From assembly GCA_016713735.1 (NCBI GenBank), contig JADJOP010000001.1, positions 248,001 to 312,000 on the forward strand: a DNA stretch of 64,000 bases, read 5' to 3'. Numbering within the stretch: the first letter of the stretch is position 1; the number at the start of each line of letters is the position of its first letter. Both the position numbers and the translations under genes were made by a program. Origin of the DNA: Bryobacterales bacterium. Its GTDB lineage: Bacteria; Acidobacteriota; Terriglobia; Bryobacterales; Bryobacteraceae. The notes under the pieces are model-generated. The model saw only the letters and a program-made list of their open reading frames with translations, did no database searches and had not been told where the DNA came from. Positions 18,343 through 26,911 of the stretch are shown one piece after another.

Positions 18343-20019
18343 ATGGCGAAGTACATATTTGTGACGGGCGGAGTGGTCAGTTCCCTGGGCAAGGGCATTG
18401 CGGCGGCCTCCATCGGCTGCCTTCTGGAAAGCCGCGGGCTGCGCGTGACCCTGCAGAAATTCGATCCCTACCTGAACGTGGACCCGGGCACAATGAGTCC
18501 GTTTCAGCACGGTGAGGTCTATGTCACCGACGACGGCGCGGAAACCGATCTCGACCTCGGCCACTATGAACGCTTCACCCACGCCCCGCTGACGCAGGTG
18601 AACAACCTCACCTCGGGACGCATTTACGAGCGCATCATCTCGCGCGAGCGCCGCGGCGACTACCTCGGCAAAACGGTCCAGGTGATCCCGCACGTCACCA
18701 ACGAAATTAAGGCCGGGGCGCGAAAAGTGGCCGAGGATGTCGACGTGGCCATCGTCGAGATCGGGGGCACGGTGGGCGACATCGAGTCGCTGCCGTTTCT
18801 CGAAGCCATTCGCCAACTGCGCCACGAGGTGGGCCGCGAGAACGCGCTCTTCGTCCACGTCACGCTGGTGCCCTGGATCGCCGCGGCGCAGGAGTTGAAA
18901 ACCAAGCCCACGCAGCACAGCGTGAAGGAACTGCGCGCCATTGGTATCCAGCCCGACGTGCTACTGTGCCGTTCGGAGCGCCCGCTCTCGGACGATCTTA
19001 AGGATAAGATCGCCCTATTCTGCGACGTCGACGCCAAGGCCGTCATCTCGGCCCGCGACGTGCCGTCGGTCTACGAGGTGCCGCTCGATTTCGCCAACCA
19101 GCGGGTGGATGAGTACATCCTGAAAGTGCTCAACCTGCAAACGCCGGACCGCGACATGAGCCGCTGGAGCGACATGGTGAGGCGGCTGAAGAACCCCTCC
19201 AGCGTGGTCGAGATCGGCCTAGTCGGCAAGTACGTCGAGTACGAGGACTCCTACAAGAGCCTGAAGGAATCGCTGCTCCACGGCGGTCTGGCCCACGACG
19301 CCAAGGTGAACATCACCTGGATCGAAGCCGAGGACCTCAAGTGGCCCGAGTGCGCCGAACAGTTATCCCGTTACGACGGCATCCTCGTCCCCGGCGGCTT
19401 CGGGAAACGCGGCATCGAGGGCATGCTCCACGCCATCCGGTATGCCCGCGAAAATATGGTGCCCTACTTCGGCATCTGCCTCGGCATGCAGACGCTGGTG
19501 ATCGAATTCGCCCGCAACGTCTGCGGCATGGCCGGGGCCGACTCGACCGAATTCGACCAGGACCCGAAGTACCGCGTGATTTACAAGCTCCGTGAGTTGA
19601 AAGGCGTCGACGAGCTAGGCGGTACGATGCGCCTCGGCGCTTACCCCTGCCAGTTGGCCGAAGGCAGCTACGCCCGCGCGGCCTATGGCGTCGAGCAGAT
19701 CAGCGAGCGCCACCGCCACCGCTACGAGTTCAACCGCGAGTTCGAAAAGGTGCTCACCGAGCACGGGCTGCGGCTCACCGGGCAGACGCCCGACGGCATG
19801 TACGTCGAGATCTGCGAACTGGCCGACCACCCTTGGTATCTAGGCTGCCAGTTCCACCCCGAGTTCAAATCGAAGCCGCTCGAACCGCACCCGCTGTTCC
19901 GCTCCTTCATCGGCGCGTCGCTCGAACACCGCAAGCGGCGGTTGAAGGGCGACTGGAACGCCGACCGCCAGCGCCCCGGCCAGGAACAGGAAGCCGCCCA
20001 AGCGACGCATGGCGACTGA
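18343..20019 (+). CDS. pyrG: CTP synthase
   Basis: A 558-residue enzyme, slightly longer than the usual 535-550. The N-terminal amidoligase domain starts with YIFVTGGVVSSLGKGI and includes KFDPYLNVDPGTMSP and the Walker-like core. The C-terminal class I glutamine amidotransferase domain has the nucleophile in FGICLGMQ and the His-Glu pair in CQFHPEF. It converts UTP to CTP using glutamine and ATP. Its place between kdsB and kdsA would supply CTP for CMP-Kdo. The last 11 bases overlap kdsA, and the C-terminus (RQRPGQEQEAAQATHGD) is a polar extension. Confidence 0.97.
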   Translation: MAKYIFVTGGVVSSLGKGIAAASIGCLLESRGLRVTLQKFDPYLNVDPGTMSPFQHGEVYVTDDGAETDLDLGHYERFTHAPLTQVNNLTSGRIYERIISRERRGDYLGKTVQVIPHVTNEIKAGARKVAEDVDVAIVEIGGTVGDIESLPFLEAIRQLRHEVGRENALFVHVTLVPWIAAAQELKTKPTQHSVKELRAIGIQPDVLLCRSERPLSDDLKDKIALFCDVDAKAVISARDVPSVYEVPLDFANQRVDEYILKVLNLQTPDRDMSRWSDMVRRLKNPSSVVEIGLVGKYVEYEDSYKSLKESLLHGGLAHDAKVNITWIEAEDLKWPECAEQLSRYDGILVPGGFGKRGIEGMLHAIRYARENMVPYFGICLGMQTLVIEFARNVCGMAGADSTEFDQDPKYRVIYKLRELKGVDELGGTMRLGAYPCQLAEGSYARAAYGVEQISERHRHRYEFNREFEKVLTEHGLRLTGQTPDGMYVEICELADHPWYLGCQFHPEFKSKPLEPHPLFRSFIGASLEHRKRRLKGDWNADRQRPGQEQEAAQATHGD

Positions 20020-20812
20020 GTGGCCGCGTTTCACGCTGATCGCCGGTCCGTGTGTGATCGAGAGCGAGGAGCACGTCCACACGCTGGCAGCCGCCATTCG
20101 CAAGACCGCCTCGTGGGCCGCGCCCGGCGCTGAATTCTACTTCAAAGCCTCGTTCGATAAGGCCAACCGGACGTCGGTGAACTCCTTCCGCGGTCCCGGC
20201 CTCGCCGAGGGACTGCGCATCCTCGGCGGCCTGCGGCGCGCCGGCTACCGCGTACTCACCGACATCCACGAACCGGCCCAGGCTGAAGCAGCGGCCGAAG
20301 CGGTGGACGTCCTGCAGATCCCCGCCTTCCTGTGCCGCCAGACCGATCTGCTGCTCGCCGCCGGGCGCACCGGCAAGACGGTGAACATCAAGAAGGGGCA
20401 GTTCGTCGCCCCGGCCGACATCCTGCACGCAGCCGAGAAGGTGGCCTCCACGGGGAACCGAAACATCTGGCTCACCGAGCGCGGCTCCTCGTTCGGCTAC
20501 AACAACCTCGTCGTGGATATGCGCGGCCTCGGCATCATGCGGGCCTCCGGTTACAAGGTGATCTTCGATGCCACGCATTCGGTGCAATTGCCCGGCGGGG
20601 CGGGCTCGGCCTCCGGCGGCCAGCCACAATTCATCGAACCGCTCGCCCGCGCCGCGGTGGCCACCGGCATCGACGGGTTGTTTGTGGAGGTCCACGAAGC
20701 TCCGGAACGAGCGCTTTCCGACGGCGCCAACGCGCTGGCTCTCGACCGCCTGGGCGAACTGCTACGCCGCCTCATCGCTATCCACGAGCTGGTGCACGGC
20801 TTTTCGGCCTAA
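20009..20812 (+). CDS. kdsA: 3-deoxy-8-phosphooctulonate synthase
   Basis: A 267-residue enzyme that condenses phosphoenolpyruvate with arabinose 5-phosphate to Kdo-8-phosphate. The start of the barrel (TLIAGPCVIESEEHV) carries Cys15 where the metal-independent E. coli enzyme has Asn, which indicates the metal-dependent class. FKASFDKANRTS, QIPAFLCRQTDLL and FDATHSVQLPGG are further family blocks. It overlaps the end of pyrG by 11 bases, so translation is probably coupled. No terminator was seen before the pilin-like gene. Confidence 0.96.
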   Translation: MATEWPRFTLIAGPCVIESEEHVHTLAAAIRKTASWAAPGAEFYFKASFDKANRTSVNSFRGPGLAEGLRILGGLRRAGYRVLTDIHEPAQAEAAAEAVDVLQIPAFLCRQTDLLLAAGRTGKTVNIKKGQFVAPADILHAAEKVASTGNRNIWLTERGSSFGYNNLVVDMRGLGIMRASGYKVIFDATHSVQLPGGAGSASGGQPQFIEPLARAAVATGIDGLFVEVHEAPERALSDGANALALDRLGELLRRLIAIHELVHGFSA

Positions 20813-20854
20813 ACGCCCGGCGCTTCCCGCGCGTCATATAGTGAAGGAAGACCT

Positions 20855-21352
20855 ATGTTGCTACCTGCCCGCCTGACGAATCGGAACCGCCTCACCCGGC
20901 GCCGCGCCGGCTTTTCACTCATGGAACTGTTGATCGTCGTGGCGATCCTGATGATCATCGCCGCGATTGCCGCCCCCAAGGTGGGCGCGGCCCTCATGAA
21001 CGCCCGCGAAATGGCTGCCGTGCGCCACCTCTCCACGCTGCACAACGCCCAGCTGCAATACATGTCGCAGTTCGGCAAGTACGCCACCTCACTGCAGGAG
21101 CTCGGCCCTCCGGCCAGCGGCGCGGCTGGACCCGCGGCGGCCGACCTCATTCCCGGCGAACTCGCCCTAGGCACCAAGGGCGGCTACCAGTTCATCATGG
21201 CCGGCACGCCCACCGGCTACACGATCAACGCCAACCCCACCGCCTTCGGCAACTCCGGCCGCCGGACTTTCTTCTCTGACCAAACGCTCGTCATCCGCGA
21301 GAACTGGGGCCAGGAACCGGCCAACATCTCCAGCAAGGAACTCAAAAACTGA
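20855..21352 (+). CDS. Type IV pilin-like / type II secretion pseudopilin-like protein
   Basis: A 165-residue protein with a class III signal. A basic leader (RNRLTRRRAG) is followed by the prepilin peptidase site G19/F20, glutamate at mature position +5 (E24 in FSLMELL), and a hydrophobic helix LLIVVAILMIIAAIAAP. The globular part contains YMSQFGKYATSLQELGPP and a DLIPGELALGTKGGYQF segment resembling acidobacterial pilin-like proteins. It probably sits in the inner membrane or a pseudopilus. The 3' end overlaps the convergent outer-membrane gene by 11 bases. Confidence 0.88.
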   Translation: MLLPARLTNRNRLTRRRAGFSLMELLIVVAILMIIAAIAAPKVGAALMNAREMAAVRHLSTLHNAQLQYMSQFGKYATSLQELGPPASGAAGPAAADLIPGELALGTKGGYQFIMAGTPTGYTINANPTAFGNSGRRTFFSDQTLVIRENWGQEPANISSKELKN

Positions 21353-21968
21353 TCGTGAACTCGCCCGCCAGGTTTACCCAGCGGTCACGCGTGCGGATGG
21401 CCGGCAGTGTGCCAAAGCTGTCGCCGTCGGTCGTTGCGCGGTAGACCTTGGCCGACACGCCGAGCCGGAACATGCCGTACCGGTCGAGCGCCACGCTGCC
21501 CCCGCCGAGTCCATACACCCCCCAACCGCTGCGCGCCCGGCACACCGGGCACTCGATCCGGAACCCGGAGTCGGAGAAGGGCTGGCGGACGACTTCGGCA
21601 TACTTCAGCCAGGCCGTACCGCCGCCGGCGTAGAGGTGGACCCGTTCGTCGGCCAGCGGAATCACCACGCGCCCGCCGATGGGCAGCATGTACTGGTAAT
21701 CCCGGATCCGCAATTCCCCGAACTCCGAGTCGTAGTAATCGCGGATGCGCGCCGCGCCGAAGCCGACATCCAGCCCCGCATCCACCTGGAAGAGCTTGTG
21801 GAAGCGGTAGCCGTAGCCGACGCGCAGGGCAGGCGAGCTTTTCAGGTAGGTCTCCAGCTCACCGCCCGGAATCGCCGCTCCGCCGCCCACCGTGAAATTG
21901 TGCTTCCGGTACGGGCTCTGCGCCCACAGCGGAGCGCTGACGAGTAGAAACCAAATTCCCCATTTCAT
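21342..21968 (-). CDS. Outer-membrane beta-barrel protein
   Basis: A 208-residue exported protein. Signal peptide MKWGIWFLLVSAPLWAQ precedes alternating aromatic/Gly strands (HNFTVGGGAAIPGG, RVGYGYRFHKLFQVDAGLDV, VHLYAGGGTAWLKY), ending with a Phe-terminal strand (LAGEFTISF), as expected for a small porin-like barrel. An internal CPVCRARSGWGVYGLGG segment carries a CxxC pair, which is unusual for an outer-membrane barrel and suggests a disulfide or ligand loop. Function is unknown. Confidence 0.75.
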   Translation of the reverse strand: MKWGIWFLLVSAPLWAQSPYRKHNFTVGGGAAIPGGELETYLKSSPALRVGYGYRFHKLFQVDAGLDVGFGAARIRDYYDSEFGELRIRDYQYMLPIGGRVVIPLADERVHLYAGGGTAWLKYAEVVRQPFSDSGFRIECPVCRARSGWGVYGLGGGSVALDRYGMFRLGVSAKVYRATTDGDSFGTLPAIRTRDRWVNLAGEFTISF

Positions 21969-22057
21969 GTTGTTCTGCCAGACGAAGCTCCATCCTCGCA
22001 GGTTTCAGGTGATCCGGGGGATGGGCGTTTTGGGAGCGGCGCGCGTCATATTCTTCG

Positions 22058-22459
22058 ATGAATCGATTCCTTCGGACCTTCGTGGTGCTGGCCGGGCTGG
22101 CCGCAGTCGCCTTCGCCGTGGATCGCTGGCTATGGTTCCAGTCCGTGCCTGCCAGGTCCTGGGCTCGCCGTTGCGGCAACCGCCAGGCGGCGGCGTTGTG
22201 GGTGCCGTTGGAGATCGGCGTGGCTGGGTTCCTAGCTGCGGCTGCCGCAGTGGGTGCGCTACGTCCGAGTCAGGGCGACATTGTGCTTTGGATGATGTTG
22301 GCTTTGGGCCTCGTGACGACCCCAGCCGTCGTCGGCGTCCTTCCGTTTGCCATCGCCGCAGGCATTCTCGGCTGGCGTCTCGCCGGCGATTTGGCCCCCC
22401 GTTTGCTCCCGCTCCTGCGGAGGCTTCCATGGCAAAACTATCGCGCCGCGAGGCGCTGA
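22058..22459 (+). CDS. Small multi-pass membrane protein, unknown function
   Basis: A 133-residue protein with an N-terminal helix (VVLAGLAAVAFAVD) and further hydrophobic segments (VPLEIGVAGFLAAAAAVGAL, VLWMMLALGLVTTPAVVGVLPFAIAAGIL), then a basic tail. The composition is that of a membrane protein. Its last 31 bases overlap the start of the oxidoreductase gene in another frame, so the two may be translationally coupled. No family is recognised. Confidence 0.6.
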   Translation: MNRFLRTFVVLAGLAAVAFAVDRWLWFQSVPARSWARRCGNRQAAALWVPLEIGVAGFLAAAAAVGALRPSQGDIVLWMMLALGLVTTPAVVGVLPFAIAAGILGWRLAGDLAPRLLPLLRRLPWQNYRAARR

Positions 22460-23574
22460 CGGCGGGGACCGCCACCTTCTCCGTGATGCAGGCGCGCACG
22501 GCGCTTGGCTCGCAGGCCAATTCCGCGGTCGCTTTCGGGGTCATCGGCACCGGTGGCCGGGGGCGCTATGTCGGCAAGCTTATGACCGGTGACTCGCGGG
22601 CCCGTCTCGGCGCCATCTGCGACATTTTCCCGGACCGCATCGACCTCGGCAAGACGCAGATCCCCGGCGGCGACAAAGTGAAGGCCTACCGCGACTTCAA
22701 GGAACTGCTCGCCGACCCGTCCTTGGACGCCGTCCTCATCGCCACGCCCGTATACCTCCACCCCGAGCACTTTGAGGCCGCCGTCGCCGCCAAGAAGCAC
22801 ATCTATTGCGAAAAGCCCGCCGGGGCCGACGTCGCGGGTGTGAAGCGCCTGCTTGCCGCCGCCAAGCGCGCCGACCCCGCGAAGGTCATCCAGTTCGGCT
22901 TCCAGCAGCGCTTCAGTCCCGAATACCTGGCCGCCGAAAAGCGCCTGCTGGCGGGGGAAATGGGCGATTTGACGCTCATGATGAGCTACTGGGTGTGGGG
23001 AGGCAACGCATTCCGTCCCGCTTCGCCCTCGCCCTACCCGGAAGAGGAACGGATGGTCCGCCATTGGGGCGCCAACAAGTCCACCTCGGGCGACTTCATC
23101 GTTGAGCAGGACTGCCACGGGCTCGACGTGCTGAACTGGTTCGCCCGCGGGCGGCCCGTCTCGGCCGTCGGCGACGGCGGGCGCAAGGCGCGCCAGTCCG
23201 GCGACAACACCGATCACGTCAACGTCATCTATGAATACCCGGCCGGGTTGAAGGGCTGGCTGCTGGGAACTCAACTGCCGCCGACGCCCTATTGGGATGT
23301 GAAGGAGCAGTTCTTCGGCACCAAGGCGGTGATCGAAACCACCCGCAGCTACTACACCTGGTTTGAGGGCGGCAAGCGTGGCGTGACGAAGTTCGACTCC
23401 AAGCGCGAAATCACTATCGACGCCATTGAGCACTTCTTCTCCGCCATCGTCGAGAAACGCAAGTTCAACATGGCCGAGGACGCCTGCACGAGCACGCTCA
23501 CCTCACTGCTCGGCCGCATGGCCTGCGAGAAGCAGCGCAAGGTCACCTGGGCCGAGATGATGAATTCGGCTTAG
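22429..23574 (+). CDS. Gfo/Idh/MocA family oxidoreductase
   Basis: A 381-residue NAD(P)-dependent sugar or polyol dehydrogenase family member. An N-terminal Tat-like leader (KLSRREALTAGTATFSV) precedes the Rossmann fold (FGVIGTGGRGRYVGKL). LIATPVYLHPEHFEAAVAAKKHIYCEKP contains the catalytic EKP lysine, and DFIVEQDCHGLDVLNWF carries the substrate-binding histidine region. The leader suggests export or membrane delivery in the folded state. ATG 22429 has GGAGG eight bases upstream. It is convergent with the BNR-type gene, overlapping by four bases. Confidence 0.92.
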   Translation: MAKLSRREALTAGTATFSVMQARTALGSQANSAVAFGVIGTGGRGRYVGKLMTGDSRARLGAICDIFPDRIDLGKTQIPGGDKVKAYRDFKELLADPSLDAVLIATPVYLHPEHFEAAVAAKKHIYCEKPAGADVAGVKRLLAAAKRADPAKVIQFGFQQRFSPEYLAAEKRLLAGEMGDLTLMMSYWVWGGNAFRPASPSPYPEEERMVRHWGANKSTSGDFIVEQDCHGLDVLNWFARGRPVSAVGDGGRKARQSGDNTDHVNVIYEYPAGLKGWLLGTQLPPTPYWDVKEQFFGTKAVIETTRSYYTWFEGGKRGVTKFDSKREITIDAIEHFFSAIVEKRKFNMAEDACTSTLTSLLGRMACEKQRKVTWAEMMNSA

Positions 23575-24833
23575 CGGAGGGCCACCACTTCGGTGGACCA
23601 GTCGGTGTAGGTGCGGTACTCACCGCGATACCAGAGGACGAAGGCCCCGGCAGAATTGCGCGGCGCCGGGTGGCCCGCCGGAACGATCGGGCGCAGGTTG
23701 TCCACCGTCGTTCCCGGCGTCAGGCTCACGAACGACCACTTGCCCCCGGCCCGCGTCCCCTTCCAGATCTCGAAATGGCCTGATGCCGCCGGCTCACCGC
23801 TTACCGGATGCACGTTTGCGCTGAGGTAGACCGTGTTCAAGTCGTCCGGATCGAGCGCGATGCCGCCCGCGTAGTATTCCTGGCTCTGGTAGAGCCGCCG
23901 CCCGGCGTGCGCGATTTCGCCATCCTCCCACGCCGTGCCGTTCCAGCGCGCGTAGCGGTAGCGGATGTCGCCCGAGTGGATGTGTGAGGTGTAGGCAACC
24001 AACGGGTTACCCTGCGGATCGAGGTGAAGGTCCCACACCCAGGCCTCGCCTTTGAGCGAGAGCCGGCCGTCGTAGATGCGCGTACCTTCGGCCACCTGCA
24101 CCGGGCCCTCCTCAAGCTTGCGGATCGCCGTGCCGTCGCTGCGGTGCAGCGTGCCGTTGCGCAGGTAGGCGTGGTAGAGGCTGTTGTTGAACAGGGGGCG
24201 GTCCGGGTGGCCGTCGGTGTAGGCAAAGTGAATCGTGTCCCGCCCGTTGGAGGCATACTTCACATACGGACGGTCGCCCTTTTGAAAGTAGATGTGATTG
24301 GCCGCCGTGCGCCAGGTGAGGCCGTTGTCGTCCGAACGGCTCCAGGTGGGGTTGAAATCGATGGCCCGCCAGAAGAAATAGAGGCGCCCGTTTTCGGCTG
24401 AGAGCTGGAACGGGTTGGCGTAGCTGAAGCCGTGCGGCGAGCCGAAATCGAAGGTCTGGATGGGGTCCCACGCGGTGGTGTCGCGTGGCCTGGTGGTGAC
24501 GCGCACGTACATCTTCTGCTGGCCGCTCACGCCGCCATGGGTCGTCCAGAAGGCCATCACGTGCCCATCGGCGCGCAGCAGCAGCGCCGGCACGTTGTGA
24601 TCGTCGATCTGGAATTTGTCGATCAGCGTGAACACCCGCACCGCGCCCGTCGCCAGATCCCAGGTGTTCACCTGCACATCGCCCTTCGACGAGATCGAGG
24701 TGACGTAAAGCTGGTTGCCCTCCACCAGCACCCGTTCATCCTGGAACCAGCACCAGGCGCCATCACGATTCAGGACGACAGGGTCAGCGGCAAAGGCAAC
24801 AAAAGCGAGCAGAGACACGAAGAGCGTGCGCAT
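23571..24833 (-). CDS. BNR-4 repeat-containing protein (sialidase-like propeller)
   Basis: A 420-residue exported protein with signal MRTLFVSLLAFVAFAADP. The repeated blocks are those of BNR_4-type beta-propellers found near polysaccharide lyases and glycosidases: WCWFQDERVLVEGNQLYVTS, the conserved DDHNVPALLLRADGHVMAFW, WRAIDFNPTWSRSDDNGLTW and YAGGIALDPDDLNTVYLSANV. Enzymatic activity is not certain; it may bind or cleave glycans. Downstream on the same strand lie the SMP-30-like, Tat and dipeptidase genes in reverse order, which suggests a secreted catabolic set. Confidence 0.85.
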   Translation of the reverse strand: MRTLFVSLLAFVAFAADPVVLNRDGAWCWFQDERVLVEGNQLYVTSISSKGDVQVNTWDLATGAVRVFTLIDKFQIDDHNVPALLLRADGHVMAFWTTHGGVSGQQKMYVRVTTRPRDTTAWDPIQTFDFGSPHGFSYANPFQLSAENGRLYFFWRAIDFNPTWSRSDDNGLTWRTAANHIYFQKGDRPYVKYASNGRDTIHFAYTDGHPDRPLFNNSLYHAYLRNGTLHRSDGTAIRKLEEGPVQVAEGTRIYDGRLSLKGEAWVWDLHLDPQGNPLVAYTSHIHSGDIRYRYARWNGTAWEDGEIAHAGRRLYQSQEYYAGGIALDPDDLNTVYLSANVHPVSGEPAASGHFEIWKGTRAGGKWSFVSLTPGTTVDNLRPIVPAGHPAPRNSAGAFVLWYRGEYRTYTDWSTEVVALR

Positions 24834-24869
24834 GAAAATCAGTTTGCACGCTGGGGGCCAACTCCGCGC

Positions 24870-25689
24870 TCAGAACGTCCGCGTCCCCGCGACCTTCGCC
24901 GGCACGTGATACACCGACTTGCGCGCCGTGATGTAGAGCCCCCGGAAGCTCTCTCCAAAGCAGCAATTGCTCGGCTGTTCCGGCGGTGTGATGGAGCCGA
25001 GTTCGCGGCTCTGCGCGTCGTAGACGGTAATCGCTGTCCGCGCCGCCATCCACACGTTGCCTGACTCATCGGTCTTGAGCCCATCCACGCGCAGCGGGGC
25101 GAAGTCGCGGCCATTGGTCAACGCCCCGTCCGGAGCCAGCGTAAACACGCGGACCATCGAGGTCTTCACATCGGCGACATACAACTGCTGCTGGTTGGGC
25201 GACAGCGCCACGCCATTGGGCGCGGGCGTCTCCAGCACGATGCGCACCTCGCCCTTGGGCGGCGCGCCGCCAACGCCGGAGCGCGCCCGCGTGATCTGAT
25301 ACACGCGCCCGCCGCTGAGGTCAGTGAAATAGACGCTGCCGTCAATCGCGTAGACGAGATCGTTCGGACCTTTAAGCCCCTCCTCGGCGAGCACGGTGAG
25401 GGCGCCGTTCTTCTCCGGTGCGCGTCACCCGCCCGCCGCCCTCGGCCGCGAGCAGCCGGCCCTGGTGATCGAACGTCAGCCCGTTGGCCTTGTTGCTGTT
25501 CTCGCGCAGCACGGTCAACTCGCCGCGCTCCCACTTGTGAATGCGCTGGTTCGGAATGTCGCTGAACAACAGGTAGCCGCGGCGGCTGAACACGGGACCT
25601 TCCGTGAAGCCGAATCCGGTGGCCACCTGCTTCACCTCAGCGTCGCGCGCGACGAGATCCCAAAAGGAGTCCTGTTTGGCTTCGATCAT
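24870..25689 (-). pseudogene. SMP-30/gluconolactonase/LRE family protein, frameshifted
   Basis: Two frames together encode one six-bladed propeller lactonase. The N-terminal part runs from ATG 25689 (perfect AAGGAG six bases upstream) through GFGFTEGPVFSRRGYLLFSD and NKANGLTFDHQGRLLAAEGG. The C-terminal part continues with LKGPNDLVYAIDGSVYFTDL and PNGVALSPNQQQLYVAD. The frames join if one extra base is removed at 25415-25416, where the minus strand reads ACC-GGA-GAA; dropping a G gives TEKNGALTVLAEE. Both halves are conserved, so sequencing error or recent mutation is likely. Family members hydrolyse sugar lactones. Confidence 0.85.
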
Positions 25690-25699
25690 CGCGTGCTCC

Positions 25700-26911
25700 T
25701 TAGGAACCGATCCCCGGCGCGTACCACGACCGGGCGGGCGCCTTGTAGGCAATGCCCAGTTCGGGCGTCTCGATGCGCTTGCCGTTCTGGAAGCCCGACT
25801 CCATCAGCGCCGCCAGCGCGCCGGTGACCAGCAGCGTTCGCTCCACCGGATACGGCCGGCGGCCGGTCGAGATCATCTGCGTGATGCCGTGTACGAGCAT
25901 CGAGAAATTGTTCGAGTTCTCGATCGGGATGTAGCAGAGCGTTGCCTGCGCCGGGGCTCCCTGTGGCTTCACGGCGGCGATGTACTCGGACAGTTCATTG
26001 AGCGCCAGCACGGCGCCGGTGAAGCCGTCGCGATATTCGACCAGTCCCAGCACGGCGCGCATCTCTTCCGGCCTGTGCGCGGGCTTGGGCTTGATCGAAC
26101 GCGCGAGCACCGCATCCAGCAACTCGCGCCGCCACAACCCTTCACGCGCCGCCTTCCACACGGCATCGTCCTTCAGCAACCGCACCGCCCGGACGCCCGT
26201 CTCCCCGCCCCTGCGCCGCTCCACGAAGCCCTGCAGCGTTTCCAGGATGTGGAAGATGCCGCCGTCGGCCACCCAACCGCCGCCCACGCTGAGCGCCGAC
26301 TCCATCGGCGTGTTCAGCGAAGGGTCATATTCGGGACGCCGGAACGTCACCGGCACGCTCGACCCGGCCATCAGCGGGAACTTCAGCTCACGAGACCAGT
26401 CGGCCATTTGCCGCGCCTTCTTCCAGTCGTAGGAGAGCTGCTTGTCGACGAACACGGGACACGACCGGCCCGACTTGCGAAACACCTCCACCACCTGCTC
26501 GAAATACTCATAGCGCGGATAGAGCTGCTGGTTCTTCTCGTTGTGCGCAAACTCGCCGTGTTCGCACACAAGAATGACGCCATCCACGGCCAACTTACCC
26601 GTGCCCAGCGTAAGGGCATCGGCAATCGACGAGGCACGCTTTACGCCGTACGCCTGCGCCAACCGGTTGCCGATGTCGGCCGGGTGGATCTGGTCGATCC
26701 ACAACGAGGCGACATCGAACGGCGGTTCATAGTAGCGCTCGTGAATCCAGTAGCCTTCGAGAAACCGCGTGATGAAGTTATCCGAGTGCGACCGCACGTG
26801 AAAGGTGGACGAGAGGCAGGCCAGGCGCTTGCGCGGCTTTGATTGCGCCGGAAGCGCGGCTGCCGTGGCCGTGGCGGCGGCAAACTGGCGGCGGGTAAGT
26901 TTCGTATTCAT
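25700..26911 (-). CDS. Tat-exported protein of unknown function
   Basis: A 403-residue protein with a twin-arginine signal (TKLTRRQFAAATATAAALPAQ). The mature part begins with ACLSSTFHVRSHSDNFITRF and contains VDGVILVCEHGEFAHNEKNQ, FPLMAGSSVPVTFRRPEYD and SLSVGGGWVADGGIFHILET-like blocks (here ALSVGGGWVADGGIFHILET). These suggest an oxidoreductase-like or Gfo/Idh-like fold, but no named family is recognised. It overlaps the dipeptidase gene by four bases upstream, and the SMP-30-like gene follows after ten bases. The three are clearly one transcription unit. Confidence 0.8.
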   Translation of the reverse strand: MNTKLTRRQFAAATATAAALPAQSKPRKRLACLSSTFHVRSHSDNFITRFLEGYWIHERYYEPPFDVASLWIDQIHPADIGNRLAQAYGVKRASSIADALTLGTGKLAVDGVILVCEHGEFAHNEKNQQLYPRYEYFEQVVEVFRKSGRSCPVFVDKQLSYDWKKARQMADWSRELKFPLMAGSSVPVTFRRPEYDPSLNTPMESALSVGGGWVADGGIFHILETLQGFVERRRGGETGVRAVRLLKDDAVWKAAREGLWRRELLDAVLARSIKPKPAHRPEEMRAVLGLVEYRDGFTGAVLALNELSEYIAAVKPQGAPAQATLCYIPIENSNNFSMLVHGITQMISTGRRPYPVERTLLVTGALAALMESGFQNGKRIETPELGIAYKAPARSWYAPGIGS

